Source: Tetrahymena thermophila SB210
Taxonomy: Eukaryota > Ciliophora > Oligohymenophorea > Hymenostomatida > Tetrahymenidae
Direction: 5' to 3'
Length of the DNA stretch: 64,000 nt
Assembly (NCBI RefSeq): GCF_000189635.1
Contig: NW_002476013.1
Location: 1-64,000, forward strand
The translations under genes were made by a program, and so were the position numbers. Of the stretch, positions 13,723 to 26,556 are shown in pieces; positions within the stretch are counted from its first letter, which is position 1; each line of letters opens with the position of its first letter. The notes beneath the pieces were generated by a model. That model was not told the origin of the DNA. It saw only the letters and a list, made by a program, of their open reading frames with translations, and made no database searches.

Positions 13723-14862
13723 ATGCCAAAGACAACTCATGGTATGGCTGCATATTAAGGTGAGATTGCAGCTTTAGTATCATCTTTAGCAATAGCAATA
13801 ACTCCTTACTTTTTTATTCATGGATATTCTTAGAAGTGCTCTCCATACATTCTCAACTTCTGGAAGGGACTAATTTCTATCTTATTATTTATAGTATTAC
13901 TTATAGCCACGCAATAGTAGTTGTTTCCTGAAGACTCATTTCGTACATATGCTTTACTTATAGCTTCAGGTTTTTTTGGTATTGGTTTAGGAGACACTTT
14001 TTATTTTTAAGCTTTTGAGACATTAGGCCCTAGGTGGGCTGTTTTACTTGAAACCATAACTCCTTCATTTACTGGAATTATTTCATATATATATTATAGC
14101 ACAACATTGACTGTTTTGTAATGGATAGGAATGATTATCACTGGATTAGGAATTTATTTAGTTGCTCATGTATCTGATCAATAAAATATAGAATAGGAGC
14201 AGTTAGAAATTAATTAGAAATAGTAAGACCTACCAATTTAATAAATAATTCAAAAAGATCAGCAAGCAGACCTATATAAAACAAGATTAGATGAAGATAT
14301 GTAAACACAAGATCAAATTGTGTTTCATAATGAAAATTCAAGCAAAATCAATATTATAGCTAATGAAATATTGGTAAAAGATAAAACTTGTTAGATTGAA
14401 TTAATCAATCAAAGAAATAAATATTCAAAAGAATTCTTATTAGGAATCTTGAAAGGCCTTGGGTTCGCTTTTTGCCAAGCATTCGGAATGGTTTTTGCCC
14501 ATGATGCAGCTGTTTCTGGAAAATTTACGCCACTAGAAACTACTTTTTTAAGGGTGTTAACTGGTTAGCTATACGTCACTCTAATAATGGTTTTTACTTG
14601 CGATAGACTCCATTGGCCTAGTAAGAATACTGAAGAGTCACTTTATTATCTTGCAGGAATTGCATCATGTTCCATTTTAGGAATTTGGGCATAATAAACA
14701 TCTCTCAAATTTATCAGACCAGAAGTTGCTCAAACAATAATAGCTACGTCTCCTTTATTTAGCTTGTTTATTGGATGCTTGAGGGAAGACAAAATCCATA
14801 TAAAAGATATTTTAGGTTCTTTAATTTCTATTATTGGAGTTTCGATGGTTATATGGCTTTGA
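13723..14862 (+). CDS. EamA/DMT-family membrane transporter, paralogue 1
   Basis: A single uninterrupted frame of 379 aa uses many TAA/TAG glutamines. The layout is that of the drug/metabolite transporter superfamily: two homologous halves of about five membrane helices each, joined by a hydrophilic, Gln-rich loop of about 95 residues (roughly 150-245). Half one contains GFFGIGLGDTFYFQAFETLG and LLETITPSFTGIISY. Half two contains FCQAFGMVFAHDAAVSG, GIWAQQTSLKFIRPEVAQT and ATSPLFSLFIG, ending in a C-terminal helix. It is the most divergent of three paralogues here; for example it has CLREDKIHIKD where the others have RGEQ/KGEQMKAKY. Substrate is unknown; DMT members carry nucleotide sugars, amino acids, nucleosides or other metabolites. 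Confidence 0.85.
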
Positions 14863-17800
14863 ATTAATTCATTTAAATTAGTTTGATTGTATATTTCGCA
14901 TTACTAAAAAGCTGATTTATTTCTCACTATAATTTTGTGATAATTAACATATTAATCAATATAGCATAAAAGCTTTTATTAAATAATAAAAATAATTTAA
15001 ATAAATATTTGTTGATTGATCAACACATAAAAGCAATTTTAATAATATTTAAATATATTTATTAAAAAATGAGAAATTAAATGTATATTAAACAAATAAT
15101 TACCTCTAAAAATGTTTATTTTATATTAAAAATAATCCTTAATTTCTATTTTTAGCATAGATAATTTAATAAATATTTTTATATTTCAAAAACTTTTATA
15201 GTAGATGACAACTTATTTTATAATTAAAACTTATAATAATGAAATTAAGAATATTTACATTATTTTTTTTAATACTATTATGTCTATGATACACTTTGAT
15301 CTCTTTATTTAATAGTTTGAAGTCAATTAGTGATTTATAAAAGTTAAATAAAATAAATACCTTCAAATTAAAGTGAAAAATAATTTTTAAAATAAATAAA
15401 AATAATGTAATACCATAGTATATTTTAAATTAATCTAATAATTAATGTTAAGCTAAATATTAATTTTACATAAAAAGGTTAATTATTAACACTTAATTTA
15501 GTTAAGCCCGGATTTAGTATCTATAAAAAGTTAAAAAATACTCAAAATAAATTTCAGGTATGTATAATATTTTTGAATAGTTGAATAACAGATATTATAA
15601 ATGTTAATAAAAAATGGATATTAAAAACTTTTATTACAATTACAAATATTCATTTGAATTTCATTATTATTCAGGAATGAATATTTTTTACTTTTAGATA
15701 ATCTCTTTCAAAAATGAAATAATTTATTAAGTATCAGTGAATTATATTCAAATAATTGATAAAAGGCTTATCAATTTTTTTCTATTTATTAATTAAAAAA
15801 GTAAAGTTAGTTAGTTAGTTATATGTTTTTTTATTTATTAATTATGTAAAAAAGCGTTTCCTAAAATTTTTGTTCCTAAATTAAATAATATTAACTATTT
15901 ATCTATATTAGAAAATACTTACATAAAAGATAACAAGCTGATATTTTAATTATGTATTTTTTTTTATTTTAAAAAATAATTTTGAGATTAAAACTCATAT
16001 TTAGCATAGTTAGAAAAAAAAGAAAGGTAATGCAGTTATTTTTAATCGAATATTGGTTAAAAAATGTGAAAAGTGGAGGATTTTTTTCAACCAGCCTTAC
16101 AAGAAAGATTTAACGTATTTTACTCTTCATGTATTAGGTTTATTACTGTTCAAATAACATAATGAAGAGTTCAAAATCTAAAATTCACTAATAATTTTAA
16201 TTTAGTGTATAACAATTACAATATAAAAGTGATTGATTCTTTTTCATAACAAGATTATTCTTAATTTATAATTTTAGAATGAAAATAATTTAAATAAAAA
16301 TTATGAATAATTAACCATAATTTAATTGTTAAAGTAACAAACAATTTTTATCATCATTTAAAATTTTTAAAGATATTTAAGACAATTATTTATCCTTATT
16401 TATTAAAAACCTATTTTACAAAAAAAAAAAAAACATAATTTCATTTCAATAATAGTTTTTTTACAACTAAACCTAAAATAAAATATAATTATTAATTAAG
16501 ATAGGAACTGTAGAATGAACCTGATTTTTAGATAATTCAAGCTTAAGCTTGAATGCTGAATAAAAATTTTATATAAGTTATTTTTTTTAATTTTATTTTG
16601 ATCTTTTGATTAACTCATATATAAAATAATGGATTAAATTGATTAAAATTGGCAAAATAATAATATATTCATATTGTAGCATTATTTGAAAAACATGACT
16701 TAAAGTATTAATTTCTACTTAAACAACCCTATTAGATTATAACCATCATCATATTTTGAATTTTACAATAAAATTAATTCTAATTTAAGAAAACAACGAA
16801 ATCAAAAAAGAAAAAAAAACAATCTATATATAATTATTAAGGTCAATAAGTTAGTTAATTATTACAAAAATTAATATATAAAATAAATAAATAATAGTAA
16901 AATTAATTATTTTGTAAGTAATAACTAATATCTATTGATTCATAGAAATGCTAACAATTGAATATTATTTTTTAAAAAAACCTCCTTCAAATTAATTTTA
17001 TATAAAGTGTAATAAATATTTTACTTAAAAGAATTTTAAAGAGGGTTATTAAATAAATTGATATCAACAATATTTCTTTTTTTTTTAAATATATTTATAC
17101 GCATCTTCATAATTTTGCTATTTATGTTTGTAAATTTTTAATTTCTGTTTTTTGTTTCTTTTTAAGAGTAGAGTTAGTTGAATAAAATCGAAAAATTTCT
17201 TCTTTATCGAAAAAAAATAAATAAATCAAGTTCTACCTTAACTAAACCAAAAACTTAAGAAAAAGCTGTCTTTTCTTTAGAGATTATCTCAGTTTAATTA
17301 TTTTTTGTGATTAAATATATTCTCTTTAATTATTAGTATTCATTTTATGGCCTGTATAAAATACTTAAAACAGAAAAATAATAGAATTAAATAATATTTT
17401 ACTAATTAATTATTCTTTATGAATTCATTTTATTTTACTCTTTTTATTCAAAGATCAAACTTAAAACAAAAAAATATTATAATCTCTTGCTTTAAACTAA
17501 ATTATGATTATGAATAGCTTTGATGCTAAGATAAATGGTAAAAAGCTAGTAATCTACATAAAAATTATTTAATTACGATATTAGCATTAATAATATCATT
17601 AAACTTTTATCTGTAAAAGGATTTAAGCATGCTCGCTATTAATTGTTCATAACTTTTTTTAAAAAACTCTACCATTCTAAACAATTATTTTAGCTATCTT
17701 AGTAGTTCTTAGTAGTTTTTCAGCTTTTTAAAAACATGCATAAACTGAAAAAGCTAAAAAATTGCTTAAATTTAAATTTTAGTAAAGGAATATTTAATAA

Positions 17801-18647
17801 GACACTTCTTTATTATAAATATTCATAATTTTTATCAAGCTATGCTTCATTTGTATTTAAGTTTTTTAACATCAAAAATCTAGCGGAATTTTTTAATGAT
17901 TTTTAAAGTTTCTATATATAATGAGGATAACTAAGTGAATAATTTATTTTTAAATATGAAATAGAATTAGCTTAACTATTTCAAAAAAATACAAAAGTAT
18001 CTTATAGTAAAATTGTTTATACAAAAAATGAAATTCTCTCTAAACATTTTTAAAATTCTTGTTTACAACTTACATTTTTATTAATTTAATTATGTTAAAA
18101 AGAGATAAGTGATTATCAATCGACACACACCTAACTTTAAATAATCGATTTAGTTATTTGTTTTATTTTGATTTTTTAATAATATCACTCTAAAATTATC
18201 GACTATAAATCCAATCACTCTTCTTTTTCTTTAAATAAAAACTAATTCTTGTTTCAATTAATAAAAACTTCAGAATCCTAAAATTGAATTAAGTCTTTAT
18301 ATTCTTGTCTAAAAGATGATTTTTGATTGATCCTTTTAATAAAATTAAAATTTTAAATAAAATGGATAAAAAATATATTGAAGATTTAAAAAGGAATCAC
18401 TTATTTTATATATATTAATTATTCAGTATTAAAGTTAAAAAAAAGAATTTAAAAATTATTTTTAAGAGTATTTTTACCCAAATAACCCAACATAAAATTG
18501 TCAAAAATAACTGGAGATAAATTGTAAAATTTACCTTTGATAAATAATTTGAAATAAATTGGAATTATTTTTACAACTCTTTTGAATAATTATTGTTATA
18601 CAAATTAGAACATTTTTTCTATTTTTTTCCTTATAAAAAAAACTGAA
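14863..18647. other. Long AT-rich intergenic region
   Basis: Nearly 3.8 kb without a supportable gene. It contains a perfect 20-bp palindrome at 16535-16554 and a 9-bp inverted repeat (16122-16130 and 16162-16170, ACTCTTCAT/ATGAAGAGT). Otherwise it consists of homopolymer-rich AT sequence with compositionally random short frames. Confidence 0.6.
16535..16554. repeat. Perfect 20-bp palindrome
   Basis: The sequence ATTCAAGCTTAAGCTTGAAT equals its own reverse complement. It has two HindIII-like AAGCTT cores around a central TTAA. It lies in a gene-free stretch and could be a dimeric protein-binding site or a chance cruciform; no flanking direct repeats were seen. Confidence 0.9.
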
Positions 18648-19007
18648 TCAAATTAAAATATTGATTAATAGAGACAAAGAAAGTTTGATGTAATTTGGGA
18701 AGAGAAAAACTAAATTCAAAAAAAATTAAGAGTAGATATGTATTAAAAAATATTTGCCATTATAAAATAGATTATTTTTATCTAAAATAAAAATTATTGA
18801 CAAGAAAATAAGTATTGATAAAGGTAAAACTATGCCCAATATTATGAAATCGAAATATATGCCTTTTACTCTTCCTATCGTTTGATTACATATAACAAAT
18901 AATAAAATCACTAATTAAGCAGAATTTATTAGATTCGTTTCAGTTTAAAATTTTTTTAAAAATTGAGATTAACCAGCTAAATGAGCTTTTAAAAATAATA
19001 TGCTCAT
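18648..19007 (-). CDS. Small hypothetical membrane protein (doubtful)
   Basis: With TGA as sole stop, an ATG at 19007 opens a 119-aa frame divergent from the LVIVD gene, with starts 115 bp apart. The middle carries a strongly hydrophobic stretch (FIILGIVLPLSILIFLSIIF) preceded by the reasonable-looking segment NQTIGRVKGIYFDF, and a second weaker hydrophobic stretch follows. No family is recognised. Local AT-richness can produce Phe/Ile/Leu-rich frames by chance, so this may be noise or a gene remnant. Confidence 0.25.
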
Positions 19008-19122
19008 CTCCTAATTAATCTATTAAGTTTTGTATAGATTTAAAATGCTCGGAAATAAAGAAAAACTAAATATAAAATTTAAATAAAAATAATAATATTA
19101 AACTTCAAAGTTGATAAAAAGA

Positions 19123-22100
19123 ATGATTAAAAGCAAATTTTATTAATTCTTAATTTTATTGTCTGTTAGCTTAATCTATTGCTAATAGCCATAAAACTGG
19201 CTCTTCTCGCCTTAGTATAGTTATATTATTAATGCGAAAGATCAGCAAAGCTAATTTTCGAAAATCAAAGTGAGTACTAAAACTGGACTTATATTTGTCT
19301 CATAAGGTGATGCAGGTATAATGGTGGTAGATCCCTAATAACAATTTTAAGTTATTGCTAGTTTTGCTACGACTGACAACATCATGGGGTTTACTTAAAC
19401 CAAAGATTCTAATTACCTTTTTATGAGTAACAATGGTTATCTAACTGTATTCGATTTTTCCGACAGAAAAAACTTTGTTTAAGTAGCCTAAGATACTAGT
19501 AGAGTTTTCATTGTTGATGTAAAAATGAGCCCAGATGAATAAAATTTGTACATCTTTTAGATTAACGGAAATGTGAGAATACTAGATATTTCTACCAAAA
19601 CATCGCCTTAATACGTTGGAAGTATTACTTGGTAGAAAAGTTAAATATATACAGGGTTGGTTACTCCAGATGAAAACTTTATACTTTTATGCCAAGATAG
19701 CTATGGATTAGCTATATTTGCCTTAAATAAATCTCCAGGCTCAGTAACTGGTACTCTAGCTGCCTCATTTCCAGGGCTTACGCAAGGATATTCTCATAAC
19801 GTAATACTAACTCCAGACTCAAAGTACATAATAAATTTAGACTAAAGAAATGGTTTAAGCATTGGAGATTTTACATAGATTACTTCCGCTAATCCTAGCA
19901 GTTATCCTTTGACTGTAAATTACTTCTTAAACTAGTGGTGGCCATCTAGAGTTACTATTCCTTCTCCTTATTCTTTTTGTTTAAGTAATGATGGAAACTT
20001 TCTTTTCTTAGGAGTTAGATCTATAGGTATTTATACTATAGATATAACAAATAAACAAGCCCCAAGTGTTTATTAATGGTCATATTTCCCATTCCATGGA
20101 AACGCAATCGCACTATCACCCACTGGTAATTACCTCTATTTTTCTAATGCTGTCTCTCTAATGATTTTCAGAAAAACTGTTCCAATAATCGGGTAAAAAT
20201 ATGTTAGTCTGTATAATACTCTTCAAACAAGAGGTTTTGATAAATCTAACACGAAATTTTATTGGAGATGTGATTATGACCCAACTAGATAAGCCTACAT
20301 TGGCGGATTTAATACTGATGGTCTGTGGGTATTAGATGTTAGTGATCCAACCTAATTTAATATTTTAAAGCAACAATATAAACCACCTGGCCAAAGCGCT
20401 CCTATTGATTCATTTTACTTTAAAGATTCGCACAAAACCCTATTAGTTTCAATGAACGATGGAATTAACTTCTTAGCTGTTATTGATGCATCTGATTATA
20501 CAAATCTCTAAATCATATAGAAGGTTCCTTTAGGATAACCTTTCCCTGGTTACATCAAAGATGTTGATAGCAACAATGCTGATACTCTATTAGGTTTTTC
20601 GATGGATAGGACTATAGTTTTTGTAGACACTTCAGTCTTAGGAAGCTACTTTGTGCTAGCAATTTGGAATTTTTTACCTTCTATGAAAGGCTTTACTACT
20701 GGTGTTATGATATCTAGGAGTGAAAAACATTTTGTTGGTGCATGTAGAGGATATGGATATTTTGTACTTGATATTTAGGACTTTAATAACATCTAATTGG
20801 TAAACTACGTTAATTCTAATGGTGCTGAATAGGTTTACATGTCTGTTGCTTTTGCATACCAATATTACTTAGTAGATGGACTTGGTGGTCTTTATATAAT
20901 GGATCAAACTAAATTACCAGAGTTAGTAGCATTTTCTTAAGTTGTTGTCGATGGATGGACAAACGATGTGACCTACTTAAAAGGTGAAAAAACTGTAATC
21001 ATTTCAACCTTACAATAGGGCATGATTTATTTAGTGGATATATATGACAATAAAAACCCCTTCATAGTCTCAAGCTTTTAATATGGAGGTCAAAATGGAC
21101 TTTTCACTTGTGCAACTGATGATTTCACAAGATTATTTATAAACAATAATGTCATGATGAGGTAATTACCTATGAGTGTCACTGCTTATCTTCACACAGA
21201 TTATATTTAGATTTTAGGATATAGTCCATAAGGAGATATGCTTTTTACAATTATCAATGACCCTGATAATTTTTAATTTTCTGTAGGCTAAACTATAAAG
21301 ATCAATTTATGTTATCTGTATCAACCATTAGATTTAGTTGTAAGTAGAGTATAACTCTACCAAAAATAAGTAGCATATCCTTTACCATACTGGATATCAT
21401 ATAATCCAGTTGAAGTATCATTGCAAATATAAATATTGAAAGAAGCAGTAGATCCAACAAACCTTGACCAGCCTTTATTAAATACTATTGTATTAACCTC
21501 TCTAAATCCTCTTAGTAGTAGCGATTTTACATTCACTGTAGGCAGTTGCTAAACTAATTCTGCTCAAGCAACTTCTATTTTTAATTAGCTTTAATCAGCT
21601 GGTACTATCGATGAAAATAATCTAGTTTCTCCAGATTTACACTATGACGACTATGAACAAATTACATTTTCAGATACTACCCTTTTTCCTAACACTAGTG
21701 GTGCTTAAAAAACTTATAATACCTGCGTTAGTGGCTTAGTGAAGTTCGCACTTTTGAATTCTATTCAGTTTACTCCAATCTATATGAGAATTTATCCTTC
21801 ATTAGACCTTATTTTAGATAATTCTACCTAAGATTACATCTCAACTCAAGCTCAAATAGTTAATATAATTATAGAAATACCGAAATTTTCTGGTAGATTC
21901 ATCTATGTAAACTAACCTTCAGTGAATATTTAGGTTAACCAAGAAGCAAACATATTAAGCATAACAGGGTTATTAGCAAATGTTAATTCATTTTTGAGAA
22001 AAAAAATTATTATTTTCCCAGTACCACCTTTGAAATACTCTTAAATAATAGCAACAGTAACCGTATCTGACTCTATGAATTATCCTGTCGTAAAAAATCT

Positions 22101-24117
22101 ACCTGTTTCATAATTCCCATTCTTAGTGTAAAAGTAAAATATTGAAGTTAACCCCAAAAAAACTCTACAAAGCTAATTCAGTGATAATATCTTTATCTTA
22201 ACATAATTTGGTTTCACCATAGATCCTTAGTCGTTTATAGTTCCTGACTTTAATACAACTATTACCTATAAAGTCCTAATCAGTAAAAACAACAAATTTT
22301 AGCCTTTTGATAACACAGACTGGCTTTAATACAATTCTGATGGATAAAACTTTTATGGTAATCCCCCTTAAACTGCTTTTTAGAAAAGTTATACTGTTTA
22401 AGTTACTGCAAGCGATGGATTTACTAAAATTTCAGATACTTTCACAGTGCATGTAAATCAGCTTCCTGTTCTATTTGTAATATAATGGATAGCCACTATT
22501 CTTGGTCCTTTGACTGGAGCATTAGGTGCCTATAAATTTAGAAATGTATTCTACAACATCCTTTACCACAAGAAAACTAGATACAGTACAATATTATGTT
22601 AACCAAACGAGTAATTTTACCTTAAAATACCACTTATCTTCAATGAACAGAAAGCTGCTCGTCAAATAATCAAGAGCTTACTAAAGATACTGGAACATAA
22701 AAAAATAACATATAACGATATTGTTCTAAACAAAGTCGATAGTGGTTCTTAACAATTAAACTAAGTTTAGGGATAAAATCTTAGAAAATTAGTCTCACAA
22801 TAAAGTTAAGTTATTTTTGATGGCAGTGTTAATGATATTTATTCTTTGAGTTAATTTATGAGAAAAAAACTGCCTTCCCTTAAAAATTCTAGTAAAAAAA
22901 CTAAGATAGAGGTTTTTTACCTGAAATAAAATGGAGATTTTAATTTTGAAGCACTTAAATAGGATCTCACCACTTACGATATTTAGTTCATTCTAAATAG
23001 TGTTTAGACATCCACTAAAACCTTAAAAGAAGATTTTGAAGATGAATATAGTACAATGGGTATTTGTATTAAATACCAATTAGTCAAGTCCTTAATCAAA
23101 ATGGATTAAAAAAGTTATCAAATTTACAAGTATATCAAAAAATACTCGCTTCTACTTAATCCTTAGTTATCAGAAAGCGACTGGTACAAATACTACCTAT
23201 CAATAGAATCTAATGAAGACTTAGATAAGTAAGGTCGTATTTATACATTCCCATTTTTATCACTCAAAATCAATCAATTTTTAGAACCATTCATAAAGCT
23301 ACGTTTGATTGATCAAGAAAAAATATCAATCTTAGACTAAGAAAATATTGGAGATATAGAAAGGTAAAGTATCTACAATTCAGTTTCAAGCTAAGGAGTA
23401 AATTTATATCTTATAGAGGAAGCTATGAGGGGAAAAGCTTTTGGAGTTACAAATAAAGCATCTAGCTCGATATTCCCTAGCTATGGAGAATCAGTTCATC
23501 TTGAACCCTATTAAATTTCAAGTTTAGTTGCACTCAGATATGCACCAGGAGAAAGTTTGAAGTGGCTATAAAAGCTTTTAGGATTAGACTATAAACCTTA
23601 TGGTCCTAAAGGTAACATGCAGTTACCAAGTTGGCTTACTTTAGATATGCAGTAAGGGTTAATTCTCATGAAAGGAGTACCAGAATTGTAGAATGTTGAG
23701 GATATTCTTATCAGAATCTATACACAATCTTAATGTATTATTAGACACTTTGTTCTAAGGGTAGAAGAAAATCAAGCTGAGGTCAAAAAAGTTAGAGAAG
23801 AATCTCATTCTAGGCATGAATATTCTAAAAAGGGATAAAAATAAAGAAGGAAAAATTCTTAGTAAATTGAAGGATCTTAATAAGATTCCCAAGAAGATCT
23901 TTATAAAGATCCTAACGGCTCTCCTTTTTCTAAAGTTTTACCTAGACCTAGTATATTTTTATCTGCCTAAACAAAAGGTTCTCCTTAAACACCTTTATAT
24001 TAGATGGATGGTTTTAAAGAATAGAGTTAATTTGTAGTAAATAAATCTAAAGATAAAGATAATCATAATGAAGGTGATGATGATTTAATGAAATAAATTG
24101 AGAATTTAGAATTGTGA
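19123..24117 (+). CDS. Giant LVIVD-repeat type I membrane protein with cadherin-like (CADG-type) domain
   Basis: A 4995-bp intronless frame gives 1664 aa. It opens with a signal peptide (FYQFLILLSVSLIYC, residues about 6-20). Residues about 40-720 hold a dozen or so strands-with-turn units such as GNVRILDIS, GLWVLDVSDPTQF, YGYFVLDIQDFNNI, GLYIMDQTKLPELV and IYLVDIYDNKNPFIV. This is the LVIVD pattern, predicted to fold into beta-propellers outside the cell. Residues about 1000-1110 look like a dystroglycan/cadherin-type Ig domain, closing with VTASDGFTKISDTFTVHV. One clear membrane helix follows at about 1113-1135 (LFVIQWIATILGPLTGALG), then some 525 residues of presumed cytosol. That part ends in a second CADG-like half (about 1490-1545, LPSWLTLDMQQGLILMKGVP) and a Gln/Asp-rich tail. 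Similar large proteins are expanded in ciliates; function is unknown, with surface adhesion or recognition being a guess. Confidence 0.85.
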
Positions 24118-25548
24118 TCTATATTATTTTTACATTCGTATTAAATTTTTAATTGATAACTTACCTACTCACTTACATATTTAATCTACCTTAAAATTTT
24201 GTAAAACAAGTTAAAATTTAATAAATTTTTTATTTTAAATTAGAAAATTTTTAAAAATAAGATAAAATTATTTTAAAAAGCCATAAAAAGCACTTAATTT
24301 AATTTAATAAATATACATCAACAAAAAAAGTAAAGAAAAGATAAATTTTTATTCCTATTATCATTTATTGTGTAAAATATATCAAATAAAATTGAAAAAT
24401 ATATCATTTATGATAATAAATAGATTCTTTCAATAGTTTTTTGAAAAATAATTATTAAACTTAATATTTTAGCAACTTTTTTTAGCTAATATTAAAACAA
24501 AATAAAATCATAAAGAATAAATTTGACAAATTTATTAAAGAATCTTAGCTAATTTTAATTTAATATTATAAATATATATTAGAAAGTAAACAATATTAAA
24601 TTATAATAATTTAAAATTAAAATAGATTAATTAAATAGATATGTTATTTTATTTAAAAACAAACTTATTTATTTTCAAATTAATTAAATTTTTTCTCAGT
24701 AAAAATATTATTTTTGTTAGTATTTAATTTAATCTTTTATATATATCCTACAATATATTTATTCTCTTCTTTCTTCATTATTTTCCTTTAATATTTAATA
24801 TCATAAAATAGTATATGGTCCTTTTGAATTATTTTTAGTTTCCAAAATTAGAAATAAACATTTTCAGGCCGAAGCCAATTATATTTATTTTAACAAAACA
24901 TTTGGAAGATATTTTAATTTATTTATCTTTTATTATTTTTGATTTATAAATACTATATATCCTCAATAATTAAGATATAAAAATAAATTTCTCACAATAA
25001 ATAAAATATTATGAGTAGTTTAAGGTCAAAATCTATAAAACGAAAAAATATAAAAAGGAGGATTTTGTGTATATTATTACTCATTATTTCTAGTATATTC
25101 ATTAACTTTTCGAACATTAAAAAAAAGTGTACCGAATATTGAAACTATTGGATAGATATATTAAGATTTTTTATTAACAAAAATAAATGAATTATAATTG
25201 TGTTTAAGTATAAAAAGTTTAAAAAAATATGAAATAGGAAGATTGAAAAAAAAAAAGATATCAAAGTAATAAAAGAATATTTTGGATAACTTGTTTTAAT
25301 AGCTACTTAAGAATTAATTAGTATGTGAATTATTTTGATACAAAAATAACAATAATGGATAATTTATAAAAAAATATAATAAAAATTAGGACTAATCGAC
25401 GAAATTTCATTTTTGATTGCAAATTTTGCTGAATTGAAGGTTTAATCGCTACTAAAATCAAAAAATATCTGCCAATAAATATTATTTAATTTAATTGATT
25501 TAAATTTTTGGTAAATAGTAGGTAAAAAAAAATATATTATACAATATC
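24118..25548. other. AT-rich intergenic region
   Basis: This spacer lies between the LVIVD gene and EamA paralogue 2. It contains nothing recognisable beyond AT-rich low-complexity sequence. The paralogue 2 promoter is expected in its last few hundred bases. Confidence 0.6.
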
Positions 25549-26556
25549 ATGATAGAAGGAGCAATAGCAGCATTATTTGCAGCATTTAGTTATGCAACCT
25601 CTTCTAATATTTATTCTTAAGTAGTCAAAACATGCACTCCTATATAGCTCAACTATTTAAGGGCTATAACATCCATAGTTATTATGTATTTTATGCTTTT
25701 GCTCACTGCTGATTCTATACTACCTGATGATTCATATCGTAATTACTCTTTGCTTGCTGTTTCTGGTTTTTTGGGAATAGGTATAGGTGATTGTTTTTAT
25801 TTCAAGGCATTAAGTATTTTAGGAGCTAGAAAGACTATATTACTAGAAACTATGGCTCCTCCTTTTACTGGATTGATTTCCTTCTTTTATTATGGAAAAA
25901 GCCTCTCATTTTTTGGTTGGGTTGGTATATTTGTAGTAGCTTATGGTGTAAACATGGTTGTGAATGAATAATAATAAAAAGAACCTTAAACAGAAGCAGA
26001 CTTAGAGTTATAAGTAGAGTTGTAGTCGTAGAATACACTTGAAAATACTCCTACAGAGGATAAGCATCATGCTTTTAACAAATAAAATTAAAAATAGAGT
26101 GAACAATAAATTGAATTTAAAGAATAATTATTTGGAATAGCTTGTGGAATTGCTTTTACATTTTGTTAAGCTTTAGGTATGGTCCTTTCTCATGATGCTG
26201 CCTAATCAGGAAAGCTTAGTTCATTACAGAGCTCTCTATTAAGAATTATAGCAGGTTTAGTTTGCTGCATTATTATCATCTTCTTTAAAAAAGATGAAAG
26301 CTATAAATGGCCATTTGATACTAAGGAAAAAAATAAGATATTTTTATTAGGTACTTTACTTGGTCCTATTTTGGGTATATGGTGTTAGTAAACTTCACTT
26401 TTATATACAAGACCAGAAATTTCATAAACCATATTGGCAACTACTCCTTTGTTTGGTCTAGCCATAAGTTGGTATAAAGGAGAATAAATGAAAGCAAAGT
26501 ACTTTGTTGGTTCAATAATTGCGATTTTAGGTGTTTGCATAATTATTTGGGGCTGA
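25549..26556 (+). CDS. EamA/DMT-family membrane transporter, paralogue 2
   Basis: Intronless, 335 aa. It has the same two-half EamA layout as its neighbours. Half one: GFLGIGIGDCFYFKALSILG, then LLETMAPPFTGLISFFYYG. The hydrophilic Glu/Gln-rich linker spans about 142-190. Half two: FCQALGMVLSHDAAQSGKLS, SLQSSLLRI, GIWCQQTSLLYTRPEISQT, PLFGLAISWYKGEQMKAKY. It starts immediately with the first helix (MIEGAIAALFAAFSYATSS), with no leader. It is clearly closest to paralogue 3 at 29.5 kb, with which it shares whole motifs almost letter for letter, implying a more recent duplication than the split from paralogue 1. Substrate unknown. Confidence 0.87.
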
